NCBI RefSeq assembly: GCF_958298935.1
Contig: NC_084927.1
Location: forward strand, 19,852,001-19,916,000
DNA length: 64,000 nucleotides
From: Phragmites australis
Taxonomy: Eukaryota > Streptophyta > Magnoliopsida > Poales > Poaceae
Direction: 5' to 3'
Part shown: positions 24,190 through 36,849 of the stretch, one piece after another
Layout of the letters: each line of letters starts with the position of its first letter
How positions within the stretch are numbered: position 1 is the stretch's first letter
The notes under the pieces: model-generated
Database searches by the model: none
What the model was told of the DNA's origin: nothing
The model's input: the letters and a program-made list of their open reading frames with translations, nothing else
Position numbers and translations under genes: made by a program

Positions 24190-25270
24190 TTTGGCCTTTC
24201 GACCTAGGGCCGATGCGGGTTCCCACCTCCCCAATCCACCCTAACCGCCCTTGAGCCGTTGCCACCGCCACCTAGTGGGCCGCCACCGCTGCCTGGGCTG
24301 TTGCCGCCGATGAGAGGAGGTTGCATTGCCAGAGAAAAGCTGGAGCCGAGTCGGGAAGGAGGGCACGCGCCAGAGATGCCAGAGTCGAGCCGGGCAAGGA
24401 GGGTGCACCGCCGGAGAAGCTGGCTAGCCGAGCCAGGCAAGGAGGCGCGCTACCGGTGATGGCTCAGAGCCGAGTAGACCGAGGTGGAGGCCGATCCACC
24501 GGAGAGGGGCCGAAGCCGATCCGGCCTGGATGGAGTCGCGTCGGAGTGTGGATGGCGAGGAAGCCTCCGGAGGTCGGAGGCACCAGGAGGTCGTCGAGGG
24601 GGAGAGCTTGCTGAGCCGCACCATTCTGGGTGTTGCCGCCGCCAGATTGGGAGGAGCCGATGTGGGACGTGGCCCGTTCGGGAGTGAGCAGGCCGCCATC
24701 AGCCCGGCATGAGGCCATCGACGTGCCAAACCGCTGATCTGGGAAGGCTATCGCCCGGGAAGATGCAGCCGCCGGTGAACGACGTGCTAATTGCTGCTAG
24801 AAGGCAGATTTGCCCCGCCAGAGGGCAGACACCGGCCGTTGGCTCAGCCAGCCAGCAAGCCACTGAGTGGGAGCGGGAAGGTGCCATCGGGTTGTGTCGC
24901 GGCCATGGGTGTGCAACGCCGAAGCGGGCGCATCGTTGCGCCGCGTTGAGCGCCGCCGCCGGAGATGGTGCCGTGCATTGGCATCGATTCAAGATGCCAG
25001 CGTCGTAGTGAGCATCGAGGACGTCACTGTGGAATGGCAAGTGCTTACTGTTCTTGTGTACAGCGAAGTGGAGAACGAGAACTACAGTGACAGAGACGAG
25101 AGCCGGTGCTTCTATTCCATCATCTCGTGTGTGCGTTGATGGGCACCGCCTTCGTGCGGCCGCCGGAGAAGCACACGACTGTCGTATCAATTCTGTGTTG
25201 GATATGAAGCGCCATCGTCGTGTGTGCCGATTGGTCTCTGTTCTTTCCTTCACGCTGGAAGATTGAGGCT
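24190..25270. other. GC-rich block in the copia leader
   Basis: About 1.1 kb rich in G+C sits between the 5' LTR and the AT-rich remainder of the element. Several overlapping open frames of 60-184 codons on both strands reflect base composition, and none has a recognisable domain. It may be a captured host fragment or a normal leader of this family. Confidence 0.6.
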
Positions 25271-25285
25271 ATCGTGCTGATAACG

Positions 25286-25481
25286 TGTTATAAATGAACT
25301 GTAGATAGACAATAGAGTAGCAAATGAACTCTTATATTCATTGATCATGATGTTTACATATTTATATATGGTGAAAAGATATGACGAGAGAACATGTCTA
25401 TTGAAAAGATAACTCTTCTTAATAGACACAACTCTTAATAAGTAATCACATTATTATATTTAAAAATATCTATTCATAACA
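25286..25481 (-). repeat. 5' LTR of the copia element
   Basis: The ends are TGTTATAAATG and TTCATAACA. It has the same length (196 bp) as the partner at 17718 and is followed by the GGTGT target duplication at 25482-25486. Confidence 0.92.
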
Positions 25482-25486
25482 GGTGT

Positions 25487-27055
25487 GTCCAGCATCGTCC
25501 CTTTTTATCAAAAGACCAACGGGTAGCTTCTTTCTGGAATGCTCATCGTACTACTAGCAACCCGGGAAATTTCCTGGAAACTTCCTCTGACGGAAATCTA
25601 TGATTAGGCTGCTTCCCCACTTGAGAAAGCGATGAGAAAGGTAACGCTTAGAGTGTTGCATGTACTCTCCTGCTAATGAGAAGTTCATCTCCAAAGTTAA
25701 AAAGAAAAAGGAATTGGATGGATAAATTAAGAGAGAAAGTCGAAAGGCATACTTCGTTGATAGACAAAAATAAGTTGCCCTTGATAAATGTTAACAAAAA
25801 GAACTGATATTGGTAAACAAGCAAAAATGGAATCACACAAGGTGTCTTAACTCCTAAGGGATATATAGCACTCGTGTCTTTTTTTAACTATACAAAAGAT
25901 GTCTAATGCAGCAATTTGCAGCTTTAGGCGCTAAACAAACAACAAGGGATATATATTGCACTCATGGTTTTTTCTCAGCTCTTCCAAAAGAAATTTCAAC
26001 CGTAATAATTAGCAGCGCTAGCCGATGATCCACCGCATGATCTCAGAGCAACTCGGGACGCGAATGATTTGGATTAACCGGCGTCTATTATCGACAATGT
26101 CCCATGCCCACACAAAACAATCACACCCAGGGCCGGTCATATGTATATAAATATTATGTATATTAATTTAAAAGAAAAACTAAAAAAATTAGATCTGTAC
26201 GATTTATATTTAATAATAGTATCTCATTTTTAATCTCATCTTGAGCCACCAAAATGTCAGAACCGGATCTTATCACACCGTGTCTTATGTCAGATGTTTT
26301 TTGGATTAAGAAACCACGAACGATCCGGCACGCCGTGTCGTGTCCTCGAGGTTTTCAGGAATGTTCAGCCAAGGAGCAGCTACTACTCGGTACGATATTG
26401 TGTAGCAAAGCTATGGGCTTTCAGCACATTGTTTGGAAAACGGCTCAATTTATTACTCGAATGGTGTCGTCTCACCAGCCGGGTGTGAGAAGTAGCGTTG
26501 CTCGGCTTTCATTTCTCAGCTTGTCTCCATCCTCTGCCGAGTTCAGACATCTCAGCTCAGGTAGGACCGCATTCACATTCGCACGGCCAGGGTCTCAACT
26601 GCTCTTAGATCAAAGCCCGGATGCCCCTTCCAGTTCCAGAGAGGGCGCTCATATGTGATGTTCCTTCCTCTGAGCGAATGGAAGCTATGCGGTCGCACAG
26701 TTCAGTGCCCAGATTCTTCATCCTCTCCACTGCCGGCTGCCAAGCCCCAAACCTGCCACCACAAGGTGCAGACAAGACCACCAGTGACTCAGATTGCATC
26801 CAAAGTACAAGAGGGGAGGGAGACCGGCTCCGTGATGTACCAGTGACGATTCATTGACGACAACCGTCACTAGGATACATACCGGCAGTCTAACCTCGCA
26901 CTCCCAGTTAATAAAAAGTACCAGTGTTACGACATAACTCTAGCGAAAGATTAAATTATCAAACATGGGTTCACTCAGAGGCCAGATTCAGACTACATCC
27001 GGTGTACCTAAATAGTTTGATCAATAGAGCTTTGCTTTCAGATGATTTTCATCTC
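25487..27055. other. Intergenic, includes RPS27 3' flank
   Basis: No gene recognised. Frames of 60-134 codons near 26250-26860 overlap in several phases and strands without motifs. The RPS27 3' UTR should lie just below 27056. Confidence 0.5.
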
Positions 27056-28683
<1,628 letters not shown>

Positions 28684-28693
28684 GGCGGGAGGC

Positions 28694-28701
28694 TAGGGTT
28701 T
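28694..28701 (-). promoter_or_regulatory. Telo-box (AAACCCTA) in RPS27 leader
   Basis: AAACCCTA lies 10 bp upstream of the start codon on the minus strand. Telo-boxes are common in promoters and leaders of plant ribosomal protein genes. Confidence 0.6.
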
Positions 28702-28885
28702 GCTCCGGCTCCGCGCTCGCTGGTCTCTGGAGGTCTCTCCGGAGAAGAAAGCGACGGCGGCGGCGGGAGGCAGAGGGTAGACGAGGTTAAGGGTTGCGGT
28801 CTGTAGTGGGGTGATGCAGTGATATCCGCCGTTGGATCGCCAGGGAGCAGATCTCCACGCGTGCGGACGGGCGGACCTTTTCTTA

Positions 28886-29175
28886 GGCCCTGTTTGGGGA
28901 GCTTCTGGCAGCTTCTGCTACTCAGAAAAGCTGAGAAGCTCTCCAAACAGGTTGATTGCCGAGGAGTTTTTCTGCAAAGCAAAAGCTGGTTTCTGGTGAA
29001 ATAAACTAAAAGCTGAAAAGCTGGTTGAGGGTGGTTTTTCTGAAAAGCTGATATGCTGAGAAGCTAAAAATTAAGCCTATAAACCAAACCGCTTATCTTA
29101 GAAGCTATAAACAGCTTTTCAGAAAAGCAGCTTTTCAGAAAAAGTCCATAAGCTCCAGCTCCCCCAAACAGGGCC
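28886..29175. mobile_element. Tourist-like MITE with TTA target duplication
   Basis: Inverted ends are GGCCCTGTTTGGGGAGCT at the left and GGCCCTGTTTGGGGGAGCT read inward from the right. TTA flanks both sides (28883-28885, 29176-29178). The inside is full of AGAAGCT/AGCTTTTCAGAAAAGC repeats. At 290 bp it is the best-preserved of three related MITEs and lies just upstream of RPS27. Confidence 0.8.
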
Positions 29176-29178
29176 TTA

Positions 29179-30053
29179 GACAAATCAGTGGGCAGCTATG
29201 GAGGCCATGGGCAGATGGGCCAACAGTGTTGTATCATGGGAGGCGCTGCTTACACAGTGAACTTTCTATTTTTTATTTCCATTTTCAAAATTTAGAAAAA
29301 TAAGCGCCTGTTTGAAAAAAAATAGCAAGAATATGTTTGTCACCCCAACAGGAGATAGGATGATGCAACATGTCAATATGGCACTGGATTGACATGACGC
29401 CCTTTCTGTAGCCTTTCCAATATATAACAGGTTGATGTCGCCTTTTTATTGGACAATAGGTCCGTGTGTCCAAGCTAAGGGTGTGGAGGTTGCGATTGTA
29501 GTGTCTGTGACATCGGTTTAATTGTTTGCTTTTTAGAATTTTGTGTTTTTAGAATTTGATATGTGAAATAATTGAACAAGAAGAGTAGAAGAAGACAATT
29601 TTATTCGTACAACTAATCGATACGATAATATGTATTGTACACTTTAGGAGGAGTATAAGAGCTTCAGATGATTGGTTTCGTTCTACAAGTAGCCTCCTGC
29701 ACTCCTATTCATACAAAAAATCTATAGTAGTTCATGGACTAAATCCACATAAATAGTTGGGAAAATCAATTAATTCCTTTATCTAGAGTGGTCACGTTCT
29801 CTGGGAATACAACATCTAAAAAGTCTATGTTTTAAAAGTCTATTTCATCACCCACCTCCTCCACATCGTCTCCACCTATAACTCTCTAACTCCCTTCTTG
29901 TATCTACATTGCACAAACAACATAGGTGACTAACCTCTATCAATTACATCATGTAGGTACCTCCCCAAAATTGGGTTTCACTACGCGGGTACATCTCCAA
30001 AAAAACACTATCAGTCCTATGGTTGCTCACAATACTAATAGTAATTTATTGTC
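29179..30053. other. Intergenic, no gene recognised
   Basis: AT-rich, with only short frames on both strands and no motif. Ends at the target duplication of the solo LTR. Confidence 0.5.
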
Positions 30054-30058
30054 ACTCG

Positions 30059-32587
30059 TGTAGGATCAAGAAGGCCGACTAGAGAGGAGTGAATTGGCAG
30101 TTCTAAAATTTATCTACCAACTTAACCGATAAAGATGCAGAATTAAAAAGGTCGGTTACAACACATATAAAACCCTCCAAAAAACTATCAAATTCTATGT
30201 CTATGTTAAGATTTGCAATCTAGAGTGGCATATAAGCAATTATAATTCTAGAAATGTAACTTGCATAAAGCAAATAAGCTTAAGTAAACAAATCACAATT
30301 GAGACACCAAATTTTTTAGCGTGGTCTCGAAGACCTTTTGATCTCCCCTAATTCACATTGAGGTAGGTCCAAGCATTTACCATTATTCTATAAAGTATAC
30401 AATTCTCACCACGAGAAGAGACTCAACATGAGCAACTTGATTTTGAGCTAGATTAATCCAATGAACCACTCACTACCTCAATTCCACTAGAGTTACACTT
30501 TACCACTTTGGCAAGACATGCACAAAGCCTCTTACAATCACATTAGATCTTCTCACAAGCTTTTTTGAGAAGATCACTGGATCACAATGTCACCGCGTAG
30601 TCTAGGTGTTGGCAAACACCAAGAGTAATAAGCCAAGACGACTCTCACCAAATATCTAAAGCTCAATCTCTAATACAAATGCACTTGATTCTTGCCTTGC
30701 AACCCTCTCTATGTCCAACACACGTACAAATATGTGGGGAAGACTTTATTTAGCTCAAGGATGCTTAATGAGGGCAGGAGAGTTACTACAAGTCACTAGA
30801 CAAGAGGTATATATAGGCTACACTATCAAAACTAGCCGTTATACCCTAGATGACCCAAACCTCTATTTTTGGTGGGCAGACCACAATACACAACTCGGTC
30901 AAACCGTCACTCAAGATAACAGCTCTAAAACTAACCGTTATAGCTTTTCTAGGCCTCCGACGATCAGATCGCCAATCATTCAAGAGAGATGAAAGTTCTC
31001 TTATAGTTCCAGTGGTTAGATCGAACACCCTATCCAGGAAAATGAAGTTTCTATATCAGCTCCAGCGGTCAGACCAGCAATCTTGAAGGTCGGACCGCCA
31101 CTCCTAGATCAGCACAGATGACACACACAAAAATGGTAATAACTTCAATTTTGGTGATCTTGGACTCTACGGAAAGCTTATTCAGAGAGCTACACATCAT
31201 AACTAATTGCTTGATCTCAAACCTAGAAACATAGTCCAAAGACCCGTCACAAAAAAACTGCATGAACCTCATTTGTCCGCAAAACAAATTTTTAAACTAA
31301 CTTTTCCATGCTACCAAGAATTAAAACATTCACTATGACAATTTGCAAAACATATTTCCAAACTTAGTGACATATCATACGGAATAGGAACATGGACTTG
31401 AGCTATTTGTAAAACACATTTGGGAACTATAACATCCGACGAAAGAGAGAATACATATGCAAGATTGAGCTTATCAACACATGGTAAAACTCAAGCAATC
31501 GTCTAGACTCATCTTAATAGTATGATATTTATCCTATCAATCAAGTTATTTCTCTTCTCTAATCACCATTGATTGGTAAAAGAAAATGTCCTATATTTTA
31601 TAACTTTGCCTTGAGCTAGCCATCCCGTTGGACTTGATGAACATATCATTTGAGTCTCAATACTTCTTCCAGGATTGTCATCAACTCTTCACTTGAGCTT
31701 GATAACGATATCCATCCTCGGTTCCCATCTTGATTCCCTCTTAATCTTCCAAAAGCTTAATGAAGTTCATTTGATTGCTTCCATATACCAAGCGCGGAAG
31801 ACTTTTATTTTCACACTATCTTCACCGGTTCAACACCAAGATATAAACCACAAGCATCAAGCACATAAGGTATCAACTAAGGCCCTGTTTATTTCAGATT
31901 ATAAAAGCTGGATTGTGATCAAAATCCAAAAGCTGAAACAAACAGCTGGATTGTAAAAGCTGGATTGTGATCACAATCCAAAAGCTGAAACAAACAGCTG
32001 ATTAGAAAAGCTGGATTGTTATAATCCAACACACAGATTGTAACAATCCAGCAATCCGTCTTCCACCAGATTGTAACAATCTACAATACAGCTTTTACAA
32101 TCCAGATTTTACAATCCAAGTTCTTACAATCCACAATCTATAAGCTGCTTTTCATAATCTCCAACTCAAACAAACATGCCCTAAGCGTGTCTTAATCTTG
32201 CTCTTCCAATACTGCATATTGAATAACTTAATTCAATACTTATCTTTAAATGAAACCTAACCCCAACTCACTCTGAAGCACATAGCACATTTATAAAAAC
32301 TTGATTGACAACCTTATACTCCTAGTGGTCAGACCGTCGAACATTTAGAGAGAAGGTTTTCTGGTTTCTCTCAAAGTAAATTCCTCAATCAGGATTTCTG
32401 ATTTCTCTAAATGTGAATTCCTTAATTAGGATTTCTCTTGATCACATGGCATTCCTTAATAAATCCATACTCAATACTCCATGTATCATCTATGGAACAA
32501 CATACTAACAATTCTCAATATAATTGTTAGTTCATTGGTATTGTCATTAATTATCAAGTTCACAATTAAGGGCTAGATGAAACTTCA
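30059..32587 (-). mobile_element. Solo LTR (Sirevirus-like), target duplication ACTCG
   Basis: It runs from TGTAGGATCAAG to GAAACTTCA and is flanked by ACTCG at 30054-30058 and 32588-32592. The start matches the LTR at 3064 (TGTAGGATCGAG...GACTAGAG), and no primer-binding site or coding DNA adjoins it. This is the expected product of LTR-LTR recombination. It is 2,529 bp long, including a nested 301-bp MITE. Degenerate palindromes of the type CGGTCAGACCG/GGTCGGACC lie near 30950-31100 and 32330. Confidence 0.85.
31881..32181. mobile_element. Tourist-like MITE nested in the solo LTR, TAA duplication
   Basis: The left end is GGCCCTGTTTATTTCAGATTA and the right end read inward is GGGCATGTTTGTTTGAG. 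TAA flanks it at 31878-31880 and 32182-32184. The inside repeats AAAGCTGGATTGT(G/T)A motifs. Related to the MITE at 28886 by its ends. Confidence 0.75.
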
Positions 32588-32592
32588 ACTCG

Positions 32593-34397
32593 AGATCTAT
32601 TTTGAAACCCCATATTAACTAGTCGTACAAATATCCAACACTCTTCTACATTGGTCTAGCTATATCCTTATCCATTGAGTCATACACCGACAAATCTACC
32701 AATTCCAGACCATAAACAATGTCCATTTCCCCATAAAAAATTATGAATTGCCACTTATTCGTGATAGCTGCCCACGATCGACAAAAAAATATACTATTAT
32801 TTTGTATAACAATAATTATATCTGCTAGATCTACAACAACAAAACATAAAAAACACATATATAATGCTACTCTAAAAATCTAAGTCTAACCGTTGCTAAA
32901 AAATAGTAGATGTAATAACAGTGCAACTATCCTAAAAATTTAGGTTCAATAATTACACTACATTGCTTAAAAAACTAGATCTAATAACACTAGGTCTAAT
33001 ATCACTAAATCCTAAATTTGATTGCTAACATATGTCTAAACCTATATCTAATGGCTAACATAACTGGTTTGTAAAAAAACAAAGATCAAAATATTTACTT
33101 TTGCTGGAGATGGATTTCGGCAGAACTTCGCCGCTTTCTTCTCCCTCCCCTCCCCTCCCTTCTCTCCTCTCCTCCTTCTCTCCTTCTCTTCCTCACTCTC
33201 TGTTGGTAGCTAAGAAAGAATGGGCGCACATTGAGTGGAGGCTGGACGTGATGCTTTATATAGGAAAAGATACCCCCCGTTGGAAGGGTGACCGCTTTTC
33301 CAGTAAGGCCTTGAACACGCAAATGTTCATATCGTTCGTTAGAAGGGTGGCAGGTCACTTGTCACCCTTCTAACGGGCGACAGGAGGACGTGGCCACCAC
33401 CATAGCGATGTCATTAATTTTTTTAGCTATTCAACCGCAGGGTCCATAACCTATCGCCTATTAAAAGAGCGACATATACTCGTCGCCCTTCTAGTGGGCG
33501 ACATAAACTTATTTCTGCTATTTTTTTCAAACGGATATCTATTTTTCTAAACTTTGAAAAATGGAAATATAAAAAATCCTACATTCATGAGATTCATCCT
33601 TTTCTTTTCTTTTTTTCACCCTCTTTTCCATTTTTTGAGCCAGACCCGTCCTTCTCGAGAACTATTTTTATTTTTCCAACACACAAGCACATGCACCATT
33701 ACACATGCAAACTGCACTCATATATCCACGAGTCCACCCCCTCACACGTCTACATTTTCAATGTTACTAGTACAACAATTGCTTTGATAATCAACCGGTG
33801 TGAAAAAGCTGAGAACTATTCAAGCTATTTTAGAGAAGTTGTGCTAGTAACATCAGGAAACATCCTTTTGCGTTGTCTGTGCACATGACTATCATAGTTT
33901 TCTTTTTCAAAAATAAGTTGATGGGTCATCCATACCATGGTCCGAGGGTAGGATATGCTCTGTGCTTGCTAGTCGGCAGTAGTAAGGGGGGGGGGGGACA
34001 AAGCGGGACCACTAATTTGCGAGATGGGGAGAAATCAAGTGGGATTTTTCATAGAAGGGCAAAATAACCTTTTGGTAGGGGAGAGGAGGATGCTCTGGTG
34101 CCTACAAGATAGTTTTCTAGTGAGTAGCTATGAGCATACTTTTTGAATTTTTTTTGCATGCTACCAACTTTGATCTGCCATATGCCATATTACTAGAAGA
34201 TGCAATTTAATATTTTTTTTCCAAATTTATTCATACATTAACCTTCTTGGCAAATTTAATCCAAAAGAAAAACATGGAGTCGGCAAAAAATAAAAACAGT
34301 TACAGGCGACAAAGCAGGGGAAAATATACTGTTTAGGCAGGATGTGCAAATGACAAAACGAGCAGAGAAATGCGACATATATAAATAAAATATCTAA
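32593..34397. other. Intergenic with small hairpins and a G tract
   Basis: No gene recognised. Near 33338-33376 a perfect 12-bp stem (GTTAGAAGGGTG and its complement) encloses a 13-base loop, and a second short hairpin based on GTCGCCC/GGGCGAC lies near 33482-33502. A pure G run occurs at about 33987-33998. The arginine-rich frames near 33095-33373 follow CT/GA-rich composition. Confidence 0.5.
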
Positions 34398-34405
34398 TGT
34401 TGAGA

Positions 34406-34438
<33 letters not shown>

Positions 34439-34478
34439 ACCTTAATCTGGCGCCTTAGACCAACTCGGCCATCTCAAC
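34398..34478 (-). tRNA. tRNA-Leu-AAG: tRNA-Leu, anticodon AAG
   Basis: The 81-nt minus-strand sequence folds as a cloverleaf. The 7-bp acceptor stem pairs GTTGAGA with TCTCAAC, and the discriminator is A. The anticodon stem CCAGA/TCTGG encloses the loop TTAAGGT, so the anticodon is AAG. The T arm contains GTTCAAATC, and the long variable arm is typical of tRNA-Leu. No intron is present. CCA is not encoded, as expected for a nuclear gene, and T-rich sequence follows for Pol III termination. Confidence 0.95.
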
Positions 34479-34791
34479 TGTTGCATCACTGTTTTCCCTT
34501 ACAATACTATTATCTTCGCCAGAGGGTCTCCTTCCTCTTCACTCTTCTTCACACGTTCGTCGTGTCTCCCTTCGCCGAGCATCCATCTCGTATGCGCGTG
34601 CTTCCGAGAGCAGCCCAACAAGCCATGCCAATGTCCCGTCTACTCTGTGATCCCATATACAAATCTTCGCCCTTCTCGGTCGCCCTGCACTCGTCCCATA
34701 GTGGCATTGGCATAGTCCCGTAACAGGTCCACACGAACATTCCTAGAGAAAAGGGGGGAAAAACCCTCCACGCTAGCACAGGGCAACAGCT

Positions 34792-34798
34792 TATATAA
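34792..34798 (+). promoter_or_regulatory. TATA-like box very close to the next ATG
   Basis: TATATAA ends only 5 bp before the ATG at 34804. A Pol II start about 30 bp downstream would begin inside the coding frame, so this box probably does not drive the full-length protein. Confidence 0.4.
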
Positions 34799-34803
34799 GA
34801 GCC

Positions 34804-35139
34804 ATGGACGCTGCCCATGCCACGCGGTGCGCGGCCACCGCGCTATTAGCCTCCCTAGTCTTCGTCTTCCTCGCCGCCGCCGCCGCGGCCGAGGGCGAGC
34901 CCGACCCGGACGCCGCGGGCACCCGGAGCATCGTGGACTGCATGGTGGGGTGCGCCATGGACACGATGGAGTGCGCCATGGGGTGCGCGAACAGGCGTGT
35001 CGGCGAGGCGCCCGTCTGCGCCGCGGCATGCAGCGCCCAGGGGGACGCCGGCTGCCTTGCCTGCCACGCCCGCGCCCGCGCCCGCGCCGAGCGGCCCTTG
35101 CATGAGGCGGGTCACGACGACGCATACGCGCTGCAGTAG
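34804..35139 (+). CDS. Small secreted cysteine-rich protein, 111 aa
   Basis: Single-exon frame. Residues 1-29 form a hydrophobic signal peptide (ALLASLVFVFLAAAAAA) with a likely cut near Ala-Glu-Gly. The mature part has eight cysteines in the spacing C-x3-C-x6-C-x3-C-x10-C-x3-C-x7-C-x2-C, that is, repeated Cx3C pairs, followed by a basic Arg-Ala run. The function is not recognised. Repeated Cx3C pairs suggest a disulfide-linked helical peptide, but that is inference. The high GC matches grass genes. A TATA-like box lies too close upstream to be its own, so the 5' end is uncertain. Confidence 0.6.
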   Translation: MDAAHATRCAATALLASLVFVFLAAAAAAEGEPDPDAAGTRSIVDCMVGCAMDTMECAMGCANRRVGEAPVCAAACSAQGDAGCLACHARARARAERPLHEAGHDDAYALQ

Positions 35140-36849
35140 ACATGAGAGCCACGTAGCTGCAAGTGGAACATCAATCGAACAAGTAATAATGCTATGCATT
35201 GCAGTTCTGTTCCTTGATGCATGGTGTTAATTTGGCTCATCGACACTTGGGTAACATGCAGAGGCAGAGATCATAGATGTACAGATTTACAACTAAATAT
35301 TTGTAAAAATTATTACTATAACTAGTTTGGTTGCTCCGAACGTTCCGGATTCACATGCCATTCTTACGGAACGATATCCAAATAACAGCGATCAAAAGTT
35401 CCATGAAATCGAGTCGAATTGCCGTTTCACCCGATTCAGCCCTTCTGTTGAGCTGTTGCAAGATTACCTCAAAAATCCATATTTCCAATCTCTTTTACCT
35501 ATAAGTTTAGACCTTCTAAAAGATCCAAAAAAATCTACTAACTTTTGTGTAGGTTCTATAATTCATAAGCAACCTATTTTAACTTGTTGCCCTTAAAAAG
35601 CCTGAACAGAATTCAAATTAAAATTCATTAAAGTTGATTCTTTTTGCACCTTCCATGAATTTTTAGAGCTTTAAAAGGATTCCAAAAATTAGGAAAAAAT
35701 CACCAATATTCATCTTAGTTAATGGACTAATTTCTAAAATTATCTCCAGCTCTAAGTTATATAGTGAAATTTCAACCTTCTTCACATGACCTCAATTTTC
35801 ATGAATTTGATCAATTCCAATTATTCAAATGCATGCAACAATTGCTAAATAAATGATCGTAGATGATGCTTGTAATTGTTGTTATTGCAAAATAAAACCA
35901 AAAAACAGCATATCAGCAAAGGACGAAGTGTCAATTACACCGCCATCAACTCTTTTAAAAAACCGAATCCAGACATCTAGCCAAACAGTTTTCAAAGTTG
36001 ATTCTGATTCACTAGAAAAATGTTTTCAGTAAGAATTCAGAACCAAAATGTTTATGGGAGAAACTGGAACCCTACCAAATGCTAAGCGGGGCACGGCGGC
36101 GGCATGGGCATGAGCGAGATGGGGCGCACACGGCTACGCGCGCGGGCACGATCGCGATAGGTATGTAGACCCAAGTTGAAAATATTGGACCCGCCACTGG
36201 TAACATGGCTTTTAAAGAGGAGAGCCAACCTTAAGAAAGTGTGTTTCCTACGCTTCAATAGCACCTTCGTAACAATCTACACTTCAATAGCACCTTCGTT
36301 ACAATCGACGATCAACAACAGCTTAGCTTCGGGGTTCATCGTTGTTGAGTTCAGAGGCATAGCCTTGCGAGGCTGGCCCAGGGCCAATGATGGTAGCTAC
36401 AAATGGCAGAGGACGACCAATGGATGGTGTCAACAGGAGTAAAGGAAAGGAAGTGGTCTTAGCCCAGCGTCGTCGGATTGTGGTGGGAGCACCGCTAGAG
36501 ATGACAAGAGGAAGGCGGGATGGGGGAGCGAGGTGAGGCGCTGATGCAGGGGAGAAAGAAATTGTCATGAGGAAGAGAAGATGTGGGAGGTTGAAGACGA
36601 CATGCGAGCCATTATCGGCATCCAATGGTCCATGATGTTGACTGTAAAATTGTTTGTTTTCATGTGACTTCCGTTTCTTATGCATTGTAGGATTTTTTAT
36701 ACCTTCCTATTAACACTTAGCTATAAAAGTACAAGGTTATTAAACTAATTTCAACAACACAAGTAGTAGTATAGTTTAATATAGCATGCCTATTTATCTT
36801 GAGAAAAATCCTTCAATGCCATTGGAACTTATATTTTTATTGTATGTGT
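35140..36849. other. Intergenic, no gene recognised
   Basis: AT-rich sequence with a GC-richer patch near 36320-36600. That patch has overlapping frames on both strands but no motif, and I cannot support a gene. Confidence 0.45.

Larger units (their letters stand above)
17718..25481 (-). mobile_element. Complete, decayed Ty1-copia retrotransposon (7.76 kb)
   Basis: Two LTRs of 196 bp each (17718-17913 and 25286-25481) flank the element. The target duplication GGTGT is present at 17713-17717 and 25482-25486. Orientation is minus: a polypurine tract (CAAGGGGGG on that strand, 17914-17922) touches the 3' LTR, and a candidate primer-binding site CGTTATCAGCACGAT (25271-25285) touches the 5' LTR. 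Gag (22055-23098) and pol remnants follow in copia order. By eye the LTRs differ at about 25 of 196 positions, mostly transitions, which makes the insertion old. Many stops make it non-functional. Confidence 0.92.

Noticed and set aside
24204..25266. Many long GC-rich open frames on both strands
   Set aside because: They overlap in several phases, have no domains or splice support, and sit in the leader of a copia element. Base composition explains them.
26254..26857. Frame of 134 codons downstream of RPS27
   Set aside because: No motif, no splice context, several overlapping frames. Treated as chance.
34640..35230. Arginine-rich minus-strand and other frames
   Set aside because: Shadows of the GC-rich small secreted protein. 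Low-complexity Arg/Pro/Ala composition only.
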